A model generated the notes under the pieces. It was not told the DNA's origin, did not search any database, and saw nothing but the letters and a program-made list of their open reading frames with translations. Positions 39,800 to 48,214 of a stretch of DNA of 64,000 nt are shown here, one piece after another. A program made the position numbers and the translations under genes. This stretch comes from Sinomonas mesophila (GTDB lineage Bacteria > Actinomycetota > Actinomycetes > Actinomycetales > Micrococcaceae). The stretch covers positions 248,001 to 312,000 of the forward strand of contig NZ_MTIC01000003.1 of the NCBI RefSeq assembly GCF_001999765.1, in the 5' to 3' direction. Each line of letters begins with the position of its first letter. Positions within the stretch are counted from its first letter, which is position 1.

Positions 39800-41776
39800 C
39801 TAGCGGCAGGCCGTGATCTCGTACAGCCGTGCCTCGGGGCCTTCCTCGTCGAGCAGTTCCAGCCCGGGGTTCCGATCCAGATCCTTGAGGCCACTCGGCT
39901 GGTGCGCCCCGCCGTGGACTTCCCGGGTTCCGAAGTCAAGGACGTAGAACGCGTTGAGCGAACGCACGGCCTCGCACACGGCTGGGTCGGTGTTCACCGC
40001 GTCCAGATGGTCGTAGATCTCGGACAATTTCGGCGGCACAGGGCTGAGGATATGGAGCTGGACGTTCTCGCGGTCGCCCAGCGCATAGGACAGGGGGCTG
40101 CCGTTGTAGGTGTTGCCCACGATCTTCGCGCCGTCGGGAACCTCTGCGCTCAGCCGGCGCAGCAGCTGGTACTCGTCAGAGCTGACCAAGGGCGCGTCAT
40201 CCGTCAGCGCGTACGTGGTCTTGCCCGCATCGACAGCAGCCCCCACGTTGGAGCGCTGCGTGGCTCCGGTGAGCAACAGCAGCAGCACGATCAGCCCGAT
40301 GGCCTGGACGCGGCCGCCGGACGCGAGGAGATCCAGCTTGGGGGTTCGGTTCCATCGGCGCGCCTTGTCTCCGATCCATCGGACAGAAGCGTCGAGGCCT
40401 GCGGGGACGAGGAGGAGAGCTCCGAGGGGAAGCAATGCGGCGATGCGGTAGCTGTCGTTGTACCAGACGCCGGTGAGGATCGATCGGAAGTCTCCCCGGG
40501 GGAAGCCTGCGACAACGACGTACAAGGCCGCGAGCAGGGCGAAGATCAGGAGATAGGTCCTCGGATACCGGCCCAGGAAGCAGCTGACCGCCCCGAGAAC
40601 CAGCAGGAGGCCCAGAACCCACGCTGACGGGAGGTTGAGAGGGGCCAGCATGACGGCCTCGCCGACGGCCTGGGCCGAGGTGCTGTAGGGGCCCCAGAAC
40701 GCCGCCGCCGGGTCCGGGCGAAGGGCCCGCCACGTGACGGCGAGGACCACAGCCACGATGAGCGCCTCTGCCAACAGGATCATGGCCGGCCGGAGGCGAT
40801 GGCCGCTTGAGGCCCTCAGGACCTGCACGCGCCGGAGGACATGGGGGAGCCATACGGCGAAGCCGCAGGCAAGCGCCACGACGAAGACCGATGGGTGCGC
40901 GCCCAGAACGGCTCCGGATGCCAGCAGCAGTGCGGGGACGACAGTCCAGAGCTGCTGCTTGCGCACGCTCCCCCTGACGGCCCGTGAGGCATGGATGGCC
41001 AGCGCGAGGACGATGGGCAGAAGCGAGATGGCGAAGAAGTTGGGGTACAGCACCCCGAAGTCCATGAGCCGATAGGGGAAGGCCCCCAATCCGCACGCCA
41101 CGGCCGCGGCGGCGACGGGGGCCACGGCGCTCTCGGGGAAGGCGGTTCTCGAGAGGTAGATCGCCCCGAGAGGCCAGACGACGGAGGCGATCACCAAGGT
41201 GACCACGTTGGTGGCCTCGGGAACGGAGAGCTGGAAGGTCCCGACGACCAGGCTGCCGAGGGCGTGCCATGCGGCTGGGTAGTACGGGAGGCCGGCGATC
41301 TTCCCGACGGTGAGCGAGGACGCTTGCCCGGTCTCAGTGGCGTATTTCAGTGCATTGAGATGGAAGACATTGTCGTATGTCTGCGAGATGTTCTCGGGGG
41401 AGCCGATCATGTCGCAGCTGCGCCACAGCAGCACCGCACCGGAAACGACCGCGGCGACGACAGTTGCCATGCGTATGGCAGGCACTGCCCGGTGGGCCTT
41501 CGACGACTCCAGTTCCCCGCCCAAGGTGAACCGCCGGACGAAGTACGCCGCAGCCGCCACGACTGCGGCAGCAACGAGATAGGCGATCAGGGACCAGGGA
41601 ACGCCAATGAAGGGCGTGGCGGTGGAGGCCAGCACCACTGACGCCGTGGCGAATGCGGGTGCTGTCCCCCACATCGCCAGTCCACGGAACCCGAGGCACC
41701 AGCCGATGCCAGCACCGGGGATCAGCAGGGCAGCAGCGGTGGCCAGCGCAGCGGGCGCGACCGACATCCAGGTCAA
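39800..41776 (-). CDS. DUF6541 polytopic membrane protein, GT-C-like
   Basis: The 658-residue protein has about a dozen hydrophobic helices and large external loops, in the style of GT-C glycosyltransferases. It carries SQTYDNVFHLNALKYATETG after the third or fourth helix, and YYPAAWHALGSLVVG. This matches the DUF6541 family found in actinobacterial surface-glycan loci. It may add a sugar from a polyprenyl-phosphate donor at the outer face. TTG 41776 was chosen because AGGA lies 6 nt upstream; ATG 41767 is an alternative. Third-position A/T is more frequent here than in flanking genes. Confidence 0.7.
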   Translation of the reverse strand: MTWMSVAPAALATAAALLIPGAGIGWCLGFRGLAMWGTAPAFATASVVLASTATPFIGVPWSLIAYLVAAAVVAAAAYFVRRFTLGGELESSKAHRAVPAIRMATVVAAVVSGAVLLWRSCDMIGSPENISQTYDNVFHLNALKYATETGQASSLTVGKIAGLPYYPAAWHALGSLVVGTFQLSVPEATNVVTLVIASVVWPLGAIYLSRTAFPESAVAPVAAAAVACGLGAFPYRLMDFGVLYPNFFAISLLPIVLALAIHASRAVRGSVRKQQLWTVVPALLLASGAVLGAHPSVFVVALACGFAVWLPHVLRRVQVLRASSGHRLRPAMILLAEALIVAVVLAVTWRALRPDPAAAFWGPYSTSAQAVGEAVMLAPLNLPSAWVLGLLLVLGAVSCFLGRYPRTYLLIFALLAALYVVVAGFPRGDFRSILTGVWYNDSYRIAALLPLGALLLVPAGLDASVRWIGDKARRWNRTPKLDLLASGGRVQAIGLIVLLLLLTGATQRSNVGAAVDAGKTTYALTDDAPLVSSDEYQLLRRLSAEVPDGAKIVGNTYNGSPLSYALGDRENVQLHILSPVPPKLSEIYDHLDAVNTDPAVCEAVRSLNAFYVLDFGTREVHGGAHQPSGLKDLDRNPGLELLDEEGPEARLYEITACR

Positions 41777-42105
41777 TACTGTTCCTCTAGCTAGGTCGAG
41801 CGGTGTCCCTCGGATGCGGACCCGCGGGCATGAGCATTCAGGCCATGTGGGGGAGACCCTTGCCGGGGGAACGGCGAATGCGTCCCGCCCGTCCTCGGGG
41901 CCATGCGGCCGGGCCTGCTGGGCAAGGTCGTCGGCGGCTCCGCTCGAGCGGTCGTCTCACCCCTGCTGATCTTATACGAGGTCCGGCTGGGCCCGGGCCC
42001 AGCCGGCTCCCGGCAGCACTCGCACGTCGATCCCGGAAGCGCCCCCGAAGGCGCGAAATGGAGGGTTTGGTAGCTTGTTGTGGAGGCCAATCAGGAGGTA
42101 ACACG
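41777..42105. other. 329-bp divergent intergenic region
   Basis: It holds no gene I can support. It contains a minus-strand TATAAG (41971-41976), a 24-bp perfect palindrome (41983-42006), and a plus-strand TAGCTT (42071-42076) 29 nt before the next gene. Short ATG-led frames inside it have no ribosome site or family match. Confidence 0.6.
41983..42006. repeat. 24-bp perfect palindrome
   Basis: CCGGCTGGGCCC is followed immediately by its reverse complement, with no loop. It lies beside a TATAAG hexamer in the divergent control region between the DUF6541 gene and a GT2 gene. It could be an operator or a cruciform; a terminator is unlikely because no gene ends here. Confidence 0.75.
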
Positions 42106-43026
42106 GTGACTGTCGCGGCGATCGTCGTTTCGTACAACCGCAAGGACCTGCTGCGGCGGTGCCTCGCATCCTTGGAGGCACAGGGCGATGTCCTGGACGA
42201 GATCATCCTGGTCGAGAATGGGTCGACTGATGGCAGCCCGGACATGGTTCGCGAGGAATTCCCTTCGGTCACCCTGTGTGAGACGGGGGCGAACCTCGGC
42301 GGTGCCGGCGGCTTTGCCTTCGGCCTCCAGCTCGCGATCGAACGCGGGCACGCTTTCGGGTGGCTCATGGACGACGACGCCGACCCCGCCCCCGGAAGCC
42401 TCGCCCGACTCGTTGAGGTGGCACAGGACAGCGAACTGCGGCCGGGCTTCATCGCCGCAAGTGTCACTGACGACACAGGAACGGCACCGAACCCCGGGCA
42501 TCCCGCCATCTTCGACCCCGATGCCGAGAAGCAGGTGCGGGCTACAGCGGTGGGCGGCGTTGCGGTCACTCAGGCCACGTTCGTCGGCGTCCTCGTGGAC
42601 CTTGGGCTCGCCCGGACGATGCCGCTTCCCTACGCCGACTTCTTCATTTGGCTCGACGACGCCGAGTACACCCGCCGTCTCGCCAGTCGCTCGATCGGCG
42701 TCTACGTCCCGACAAGCATCGTCCGACATCCGGCCAAGCCCGCCAGCGCCGCCAACCCCGACATGGCGGGCCGCCTGTTCTACTACGTCCGCAACCACAT
42801 CTGGCTCAGCAAGCTCTATGAGGGAGCAGGGGCCTGGGAGGGCAGCGCGGTGGTCAAGGCGCTTCGCGTGATCGGCTTCGCACTCAGGATGTTCCCGGAC
42901 TCCCGGTCCAAGAAGACATGGGCCTCTGCCCTCGTCCGCGGGCTGTGGGAGGGGCTGGCCCGGAACCCGCGGCCGGTCATGCCAGGCGAGTTCACCCCAA
43001 CGGGGTCAATCTCCGGACGCGGCTGA
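42106..43026 (+). CDS. family 2 glycosyltransferase (GlfT1/rhamnosyltransferase-like)
   Basis: The 306-residue GT-A enzyme begins TVAAIVVSYNRKDLLRRCLA and has ENGSTDGSPD, NLGGAGGFAFG, the metal-binding WLMDDDADPAPG, and the acceptor-site FFIWLDDAEYTRRL. These motifs match the GlfT1-like and rhamnosyltransferase-like group that uses UDP-Galf or dTDP-Rha. It is a close paralog of the gene at 44393. The GTG start has AGGAGG 7 nt upstream. The two paralogs flank the flippase gene, pointing to a small duplicated block. Confidence 0.82.
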   Translation: MTVAAIVVSYNRKDLLRRCLASLEAQGDVLDEIILVENGSTDGSPDMVREEFPSVTLCETGANLGGAGGFAFGLQLAIERGHAFGWLMDDDADPAPGSLARLVEVAQDSELRPGFIAASVTDDTGTAPNPGHPAIFDPDAEKQVRATAVGGVAVTQATFVGVLVDLGLARTMPLPYADFFIWLDDAEYTRRLASRSIGVYVPTSIVRHPAKPASAANPDMAGRLFYYVRNHIWLSKLYEGAGAWEGSAVVKALRVIGFALRMFPDSRSKKTWASALVRGLWEGLARNPRPVMPGEFTPTGSISGRG

Positions 43027-44295
43027 TTCCCGGGGCGGCCGATGGCCGCGGCTGAGACTGCCCTGGCCCTGCCTGCCTGCTGCCCTATGGGAGAGGATCT
43101 TCACCTGATAGGCGAGGACAACGACCTCCGACACCACGACTGCCCAGGCAACGCTCCATACATCGAGGAACAGTGCGGCGCCCACGATGAGCGGGACGCC
43201 TGCGACGGCCCCCATGACCGTCGAGACTGCCAGCGCCTTGGACGCATTCATCGCGACGAGGCAGGCGAGCCCGATGATCTGCGTGCAGGCGACGACGGTG
43301 AACATGAGGCCGAAGGGAAGTGCCTGCAGAAGGGACAGACGGATCTCGCCATGCGAGAGCACGTCCGCGATCCTCGGAGATGCCACGGTGATGCCCGCTC
43401 CACCCGCAAGGCCGAAGAGGGGCCCGAAGAGGGCCGCGCGACGCACGCGATGCGTGATGAACTCTGCTCCTCCTTCGGGAACCCAGCTTTGGATCGCCTG
43501 GAGAACCGGGGAGAAGGCGACAAGGCCGAATCTGAAGAGCTTGTCCCCCATGGCGTACAGCGGGGTCGACGCTGGGATGGCCGCCGAGACGGCAAGAAGT
43601 GGAAGTGAGACATACAGGCTCGTCGTGGCGGCAGTGATGACGCCATGCCGCTGTGCTGCGAGGCGTCTCCATGCTGCGCCCAGACTGAGATCGACGCGGT
43701 CCCCCGGACGGAGTCCTCGCAGGATCACGCGGCCCGAGACGCCCACGCCAACGAGCGTCATGACGGCCAGGAGTAGCAGGAAGTGTGTGAGGTCCCCCGT
43801 CTGATTGAGGACGAGGAAGCCCATGAGAACGCCGATCATCTGCGGGAGGGCGTCGAAGAAGAAGAGCCGGGCTGGCCTCGCTTCACCGATGAAGTACCAG
43901 GAGGCGCCCGCATACGGGAGCAGATAGGCGATCGACCCGGTCACGACGACGCCGGGATTCGCCGGCGAGACGACGAGCATGACCCCGATCATGACGGGAA
44001 GCGTGAAAGCGAAGAGGTAGCCGCGGGTCACGAGCGATTCGACGTAGAGCCGAGGCCTGCTGGCTGCGGGCGTGCCTGCCACTGTGGCTGCTCCAGTGGT
44101 ACCCCAGCCGAAGGCCACGAGAACCCCGAAGAGGATCGCCCCAGTCTGCACGACGGCAAGTTCGCCCCACGCCTGCGCGCTGGTCCTTCCGATGATCAGC
44201 GGGACGGTCACCAAGCTGACGACGGTTGAAGCGCCGACCGTGGCCGCGAAGCTAGCGAGACGGCGGGCGAGAGCTGATCCTGCTCGTATCGACAC
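43006..44295 (-). CDS. polysaccharide flippase (Wzx/MATE-like)
   Basis: The 429-residue protein has about 12 hydrophobic helices and resembles O-antigen/teichoic-acid flippases. It begins SIRAGSALARRLASFAATVG, with typical PLIIGRTSAQAWGELAVVQ in helices 1-2. It would move lipid-linked repeat units across the membrane. It overlaps the end of the GT2 gene at 42106 by 21 bp, tail to tail. The GTG start has GAGGAG 5 nt upstream. A second exporter (wzm/wzt) lies 5 kb away, so two glycans or two steps may be exported separately. Confidence 0.78.
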   Translation of the reverse strand: MSIRAGSALARRLASFAATVGASTVVSLVTVPLIIGRTSAQAWGELAVVQTGAILFGVLVAFGWGTTGAATVAGTPAASRPRLYVESLVTRGYLFAFTLPVMIGVMLVVSPANPGVVVTGSIAYLLPYAGASWYFIGEARPARLFFFDALPQMIGVLMGFLVLNQTGDLTHFLLLLAVMTLVGVGVSGRVILRGLRPGDRVDLSLGAAWRRLAAQRHGVITAATTSLYVSLPLLAVSAAIPASTPLYAMGDKLFRFGLVAFSPVLQAIQSWVPEGGAEFITHRVRRAALFGPLFGLAGGAGITVASPRIADVLSHGEIRLSLLQALPFGLMFTVVACTQIIGLACLVAMNASKALAVSTVMGAVAGVPLIVGAALFLDVWSVAWAVVVSEVVVLAYQVKILSHRAAGRQGQGSLSRGHRPPRESAASGD

Positions 44296-44321
44296 GGCAC
44301 TCCTCTTCTGGCGTCCCCCAG

Positions 44322-44327
44322 ATTCTA
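44322..44327 (-). promoter_or_regulatory. -10 element of the flippase gene
   Basis: TAGAAT on the minus strand, 27 nt before the GTG. It lies 30 bp from the opposing TAGACT element, so the -35 regions of the two promoters overlap. Confidence 0.5.
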
Positions 44328-44356
44328 GTGGACCGGGAGGACGGGTCATGGTCCTA

Positions 44357-44362
44357 TAGACT
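44357..44362 (+). promoter_or_regulatory. -10 element of the 44393 GT2 gene
   Basis: TATAGACT contains the hexamer TAGACT, with a 24-nt leader (after a start 7 nt downstream) and an AAGGAG ribosome site. Confidence 0.5.
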
Positions 44363-44392
44363 GGCCGAACTGCCCCGCACCAAGGAGTTGCA

Positions 44393-45307
44393 TTGTCATT
44401 TGCGGCCGTCGTCGTGTCCTACAACAGACTGGACTTCCTCAAGAAGTGTCTGACGGCACTCGAGTCCCAGACTGAGCCCCTTGACGAGATCATCGTCGTT
44501 GAGAACGGATCAACGGACGGGAGCCCGGACTACATCCGCGACAACCATCCGAACATCACCCTCTTCGAGACGGGCAAGAACCTGGGAGGGGCCGGCGGAT
44601 TCGCCTGGGGCCTGGACATCGCGATGGCCAAGGGCCACGAGGCTGCTTGGCTGATGGACGACGACGCGGAGCCCGAGCTGGACGCGTTCGCCCCCCTCAA
44701 GGAGGCGTACCTGCGCATCGAGCCCAAGCCGTCTGTCCTGGCCTCCCTCGTCACGCACGGCCGCGACGTCTTCAACACGAGGAATCCTCCCGTCATCACG
44801 GCGGACGCCAAGCGGCACATGGATGCGAACGCCCTGGGCGGCGTGGCCATCGACACTGCGACGTTCGTCGGCGTCCTGGTCAACCTCGACCTTGCCCGCC
44901 AGACGCATCTTCCGTTTGTGGACTTCTTCATCTGGATCGATGACTCCGAGTACACGCACCGGCTGTCCCGCAAGGCACTGGCCATGACGGTTCCGGCCAG
45001 CATGGTCAACCATCCGGTGGCCAAGGGGACGACGGCGGACATGGGGGCCCGACTGTACTACCACATCCGCAATAGCCTGTGGTATCTGCGCGAGAAGGAC
45101 GTTGACCGCAACGCCAAGCTCATCGGACTCGCTGGCCTGGCTGTTCAGACGCTCGAGCAGGCCGTCAAAGCCGAGAACAAGGCCGGATGGGTCTCAGCAT
45201 CGTCTCGCGGGTGGCTTCACGGGCTCGTTCGCCGGCCCACTCGGATCATGCCCGGCGGTCTCGTCGCCACCCTGCCGGCCGAGCAGCTCAAGGCCATAGG
45301 CCTCTGA
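44393..45307 (+). CDS. family 2 glycosyltransferase, paralog of the 42106 gene
   Basis: The 304-residue enzyme begins SFAAVVVSYNRLDFLKKCL and shares ENGSTDGSPDYI, NLGGAGGFAWG, WLMDDDAEPEL and FFIWIDDSEYTHRL with the gene at 42106. This suggests a duplication followed by divergence toward another acceptor. The TTG start is supported by AAGGAG 5 nt upstream; no ATG or GTG in frame gives this N-terminus. A strong hairpin closes the gene at 45327. Confidence 0.82.
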   Translation: MSFAAVVVSYNRLDFLKKCLTALESQTEPLDEIIVVENGSTDGSPDYIRDNHPNITLFETGKNLGGAGGFAWGLDIAMAKGHEAAWLMDDDAEPELDAFAPLKEAYLRIEPKPSVLASLVTHGRDVFNTRNPPVITADAKRHMDANALGGVAIDTATFVGVLVNLDLARQTHLPFVDFFIWIDDSEYTHRLSRKALAMTVPASMVNHPVAKGTTADMGARLYYHIRNSLWYLREKDVDRNAKLIGLAGLAVQTLEQAVKAENKAGWVSASSRGWLHGLVRRPTRIMPGGLVATLPAEQLKAIGL

Positions 45308-45326
45308 GCCAGACCGACCCGAAAGG

Positions 45327-45363
45327 ATGAGGGCGTGGACTGCCGTGCAGTCCACGCCCTCAT
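45327..45363. terminator. perfect 17-bp bidirectional hairpin
   Basis: Arms 45327-45343 and 45347-45363 pair around CGT. The stop codon of the facing gene (45360-45362) lies inside the stem, so that mRNA must end in the hairpin. Confidence 0.85.
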
Positions 45364-46289
45364 GTGGCACTCGGCACCCGAAGCTGGGCTCTGACGTCCT
45401 CGGGAATCCGTCCTGTCCGGCCGAGGATGCCGTCGCGCGTGCCCAGGATGAAGGCCTTGAGGAAGGTCAGCCGGTGAGGGCCGAACGTGAAGCGGATCAG
45501 GTGGAAGATCGTTTCCAAGGCCACCCGCTTCCCAATCCACGCGGGCTGGCCCAGCACGTACTTCCGGGTGAGCCTGATGCTGTTCCGTGCCATGTAGTAC
45601 ACGCGGAACGGGGCGTGGTAGTACACATTGAGCTCGCGCCCCGCAAGCTTCACCCTCCACCCGAGAATTGTCATCGGCCGCGCCTGCCCGAGGGTGTGGG
45701 AGAGGTCGCACCCCTCTCCGGCGATCACCCGGTACCCTCGCTGGCGCAGCCGGGCGGTGTATTCGGAGTCGACGGCATCGATGAAGAGCCCCTCATCGAG
45801 GAGCCCGGCCTCGTCGAGTGCGGCGGCGGAGATCAGGGTCCCCGACTGCATGGGATCGAAGCCCTCCCGGAAGCCATCGTGGGGCCGCATCATGTCGATC
45901 GGGAATCCGTTGTGGGATTCCGGGGTCACCGCTCCGACCCTGATCCCGGATCCGGAGGCCCGACGCGCGGTCGCGAGGGCCCTGACCACGAAGTCGCTGC
46001 CGATCTCCGAGTCCTGGTCGAGCGTCAGGAGCCAGGCAGGATCGGATGTCCGGCGGGCGTGGACGATGCCCGCGTTGAGGGCCGCGGCAATCCCCTTGTT
46101 CTCGCGCAGGCGCACGACGTCGGCAACCTCGCCCAGGGCAACGAGGACGCCCTCGTCGGGCGCTGGAGAGCCGTCGTCGACGACGACGACAGCGTCGACG
46201 TGGGGACGGAGGCGGCGCACGCGGTCGACGACACCCGGAGGCGGATTGAACAGCGACAGTACGGCAATCACCGAGTCTTGCTCGGGCAA
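45360..46289 (-). CDS. family 2 glycosyltransferase, rhamnosyltransferase-like
   Basis: A GT-A enzyme of about 309 residues with VIAVLSLFNPPPGVVDRVRR at the start, VVVVDDGSPAPDEG, ENKGIAAALNAGI, WLLTLDQDSEIG and FIDAVDSEYTARLRQRGY. The last two are typical of RfbF-like rhamnosyltransferases. An ATG or GTG up to 50 codons upstream would put the -10 element TAGACT inside the gene. The TTG at 46289, with GGAAGGAA 5 nt upstream, is therefore preferred. It is divergent from the next GT2 gene. Confidence 0.78.
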   Translation of the reverse strand: MPEQDSVIAVLSLFNPPPGVVDRVRRLRPHVDAVVVVDDGSPAPDEGVLVALGEVADVVRLRENKGIAAALNAGIVHARRTSDPAWLLTLDQDSEIGSDFVVRALATARRASGSGIRVGAVTPESHNGFPIDMMRPHDGFREGFDPMQSGTLISAAALDEAGLLDEGLFIDAVDSEYTARLRQRGYRVIAGEGCDLSHTLGQARPMTILGWRVKLAGRELNVYYHAPFRVYYMARNSIRLTRKYVLGQPAWIGKRVALETIFHLIRFTFGPHRLTFLKAFILGTRDGILGRTGRIPEDVRAQLRVPSAT

Positions 46290-46329
46290 CGGTGTTCCTT
46301 CCCACGGATCCTCAGGGGTGGCATGGCCC

Positions 46330-46335
46330 AGTCTA
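46330..46335 (-). promoter_or_regulatory. -10 element of the 45360-46289 gene
   Basis: TAGACT on the minus strand, 40 nt before the TTG start. It lies 30 bp from the opposing TAGCAT, the same spacing as at 44322/44357. Confidence 0.45.
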
Positions 46336-46364
46336 TCCACGAGGAATGCACGCCGGGCGTCCGG

Positions 46365-46370
46365 TAGCAT
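46365..46370 (+). promoter_or_regulatory. -10 element of the 46420 gene
   Basis: TAGCAT, 49 nt before the ATG, which has its own GGAGGA ribosome site. Confidence 0.45.
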
Positions 46371-46419
46371 CGAGGGGACAGTGCCATCCGGTGCAATACG
46401 TTGGTTGGAGGATCTCCCT

Positions 46420-47304
46420 ATGGCCGTAGTCGATGTCATGCTGCCCTACTACGGGGACGTCGAGCAGATGAAGGCGGCTGCCCGTAGCGTGATGGCCCAG
46501 CACTTCCAGGACTGGCGCCTCAGGGTTTTCGACGACGGCTACCCGAGCCCAGAGCCGGAGCAGTTCTTCGCCGGCATCGACGATCCCCGTGTGTCGTACC
46601 AGAAGAACGAGCAGAACCTGGGTGCGAACGGGAACTACCGCAAGGCCCTCGCGCAGGCCGAGGCCCCCTTCGTCGTCATCATGGGCGCTGACGACATCAT
46701 GCTGCCAAACTACCTCGACGTCGTCGTCCGGTCCTTCGAGGCCCGCCCCCAGGCCGTCATCGTCCAGCCCGGCGTCCAGGTGATCGACGAGAACGGCGCG
46801 GCAGTGACTCCTCTCGTCGACCGCGTGAAGAAGGCCTGCGCTCCCCGCTCGTCCGCCCCGGTCGTCCTCTCCCACGAGGCCATGGCCGCGAGCCTCCTGC
46901 GGGCCAACTGGACCTACTTCCCGTCCCTCGCGTGGCGCACGGAGACTGTGCAGCAGATCGGCTTCACCGAGGGCCTCGACGTCGTTCAGGATCTCGCGAT
47001 GCTCCTCGATGTCGCCGACCGCGGCGGCGAGCTCGTCGTCGACCCCGAGCTCGCGTTCCTCTACAGGCGCCACTCAGCGTCGGACTCCTCGGTCCGTGCC
47101 CTCGACGGCCGCCGTTTCGAGGAGGAGCGCCGCTTCTTCGAGACCCAGGCGAACCGCTTCCGGGCTCGCGGCTGGGAGAAGGCGGCGCGCGCCGCGAGCA
47201 CTCACCTCATGAGCCGGCTCAACGCCGGCTCCCTCGTGGTCAAGGCGATCACGTCCGGCCAGGGCGCCTCGGTGCAGAAGCTCCTCAAGCACGTCGTGGG
47301 CTGA
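46420..47304 (+). CDS. family 2 glycosyltransferase
   Basis: The 294-residue enzyme begins MAVVDVMLPYYGDVEQMKAA and has RVFDDGYPSPEPE, NLGANGNYRKAL and VIMGADDIMLPNYLD, in which a GADD motif stands in for the usual DxD. FLYRRHSASDS lies near the end. It is a GT-A fold with unassigned donor and acceptor. The ATG has GGAGGA 7 nt upstream. It is closed by an 18-bp hairpin. Confidence 0.82.
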   Translation: MAVVDVMLPYYGDVEQMKAAARSVMAQHFQDWRLRVFDDGYPSPEPEQFFAGIDDPRVSYQKNEQNLGANGNYRKALAQAEAPFVVIMGADDIMLPNYLDVVVRSFEARPQAVIVQPGVQVIDENGAAVTPLVDRVKKACAPRSSAPVVLSHEAMAASLLRANWTYFPSLAWRTETVQQIGFTEGLDVVQDLAMLLDVADRGGELVVDPELAFLYRRHSASDSSVRALDGRRFEEERRFFETQANRFRARGWEKAARAASTHLMSRLNAGSLVVKAITSGQGASVQKLLKHVVG

Positions 47305-47322
47305 CCCCTGCGGGGGCCCGAA

Positions 47323-47361
47323 GCGAAGGGGCAGGCCGGTCCGACCGGCCTGCCCCTTCGC
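47323..47361. terminator. perfect 18-bp bidirectional hairpin
   Basis: Arms 47323-47340 and 47344-47361 pair perfectly around CCG, between two convergent GT2 genes. Confidence 0.88.
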
Positions 47362-47374
47362 GTTCGCGAGTCCG

Positions 47375-48106
47375 CTAGGCGCTGCGGCGGCGCAGCGCCA
47401 CGACGAACGCCTTCGCGAGCATCCAGCGGGACTTGAGGATCGCCGGGAAGCCGCGGAACGTCTTCGGCGTCGTGTTGTTCGCGTGCAGGCGGCGGCTGAG
47501 CGTCTCGCGCTCGAGGTGTGCCATGCCTCCGCGGACGTTGGCGAGCATCGCGAGCCACTGGTCGTGCGTCTCGAAGAGGAAGGACGGGAACGGCAGGCTC
47601 GCCTCGACGAACGAGCGGCGGAAGGCCATCGAGCATCCGTAGTACGGGATGATGCCGATCCACAGCTGCAGCAGGTTCCGGACGGTGTGGCCGCCTGTGC
47701 CCTCCTTGAGGCGGAGCTGCTCGATCCTGCGCGGGGTGCCCTCGAAGTAGCTGAAGTTCGAGGCGACGGCCTCGGCGCCGCCGAGCGCCGCGACGAGCGC
47801 GTCCACGCGGCCGGGCAGCCACAGGTCGTCCTGGTCCGAGAGCATGACGACGTCCCCTCGGCTGAGGCGCAGCGCCTTCTCGAAGTTGCGGACGTATCCG
47901 AGGTTCGACTCATTGAAGTGGGCCTTCACGCGCGGGTCCTCGAGGGACGCGAGCCATTCGCGCGTGCCGTCGGTTGAGCCGTCGTCGACGATGACAACCT
48001 CGTCGCCCTCCGAGAGCTGGGCGAGGATGGATTCCAGCTGCTCCTGGATGTGCTGGGCGCCGTTGTAGGCGGCCATGCAGACGGAGACGGCCGGGCGTGC
48101 GGGCAT
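47375..48106 (-). CDS. family 2 glycosyltransferase
   Basis: The 243-residue enzyme begins PARPAVSVCMAAYNGAQHIQ and has VVIVDDGSTDGTREWL, NLGYVRNFEKAL and VMLSDQDDLWLPGRVD, typical of rhamnosyl- or galactosyl-adding GT2 enzymes. THDQWLAMLAN and LSRRLHANNTTP follow. It has no membrane helix. The ATG follows GGAGGA by 6 nt. It is divergent from galE. Confidence 0.85.
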   Translation of the reverse strand: MPARPAVSVCMAAYNGAQHIQEQLESILAQLSEGDEVVIVDDGSTDGTREWLASLEDPRVKAHFNESNLGYVRNFEKALRLSRGDVVMLSDQDDLWLPGRVDALVAALGGAEAVASNFSYFEGTPRRIEQLRLKEGTGGHTVRNLLQLWIGIIPYYGCSMAFRRSFVEASLPFPSFLFETHDQWLAMLANVRGGMAHLERETLSRRLHANNTTPKTFRGFPAILKSRWMLAKAFVVALRRRSA

Positions 48107-48202
48107 GGGGAATCCTCCGGCGGTTGGCGGGTGGCGGCCCCCACAGCATACCAACCGCGGCGGGACACGCCGGACGATTGAACGGTGCCCGCGGCCTCCC
48201 GA

Positions 48203-48208
48203 TAGCCT
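48203..48208 (+). promoter_or_regulatory. -10 element of galE, leaderless layout
   Basis: TAGCCT is followed by 6 nt and then the galE ATG. Confidence 0.5.
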
Positions 48209-48214
48209 GAGGGC

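Noticed and set aside
46290-46439. Upstream starts of the rhamnosyltransferase-like gene
   Set aside because: They would place the TAGACT hexamer and the opposing promoter inside the coding region; the added residues precede the conserved GT2 start.
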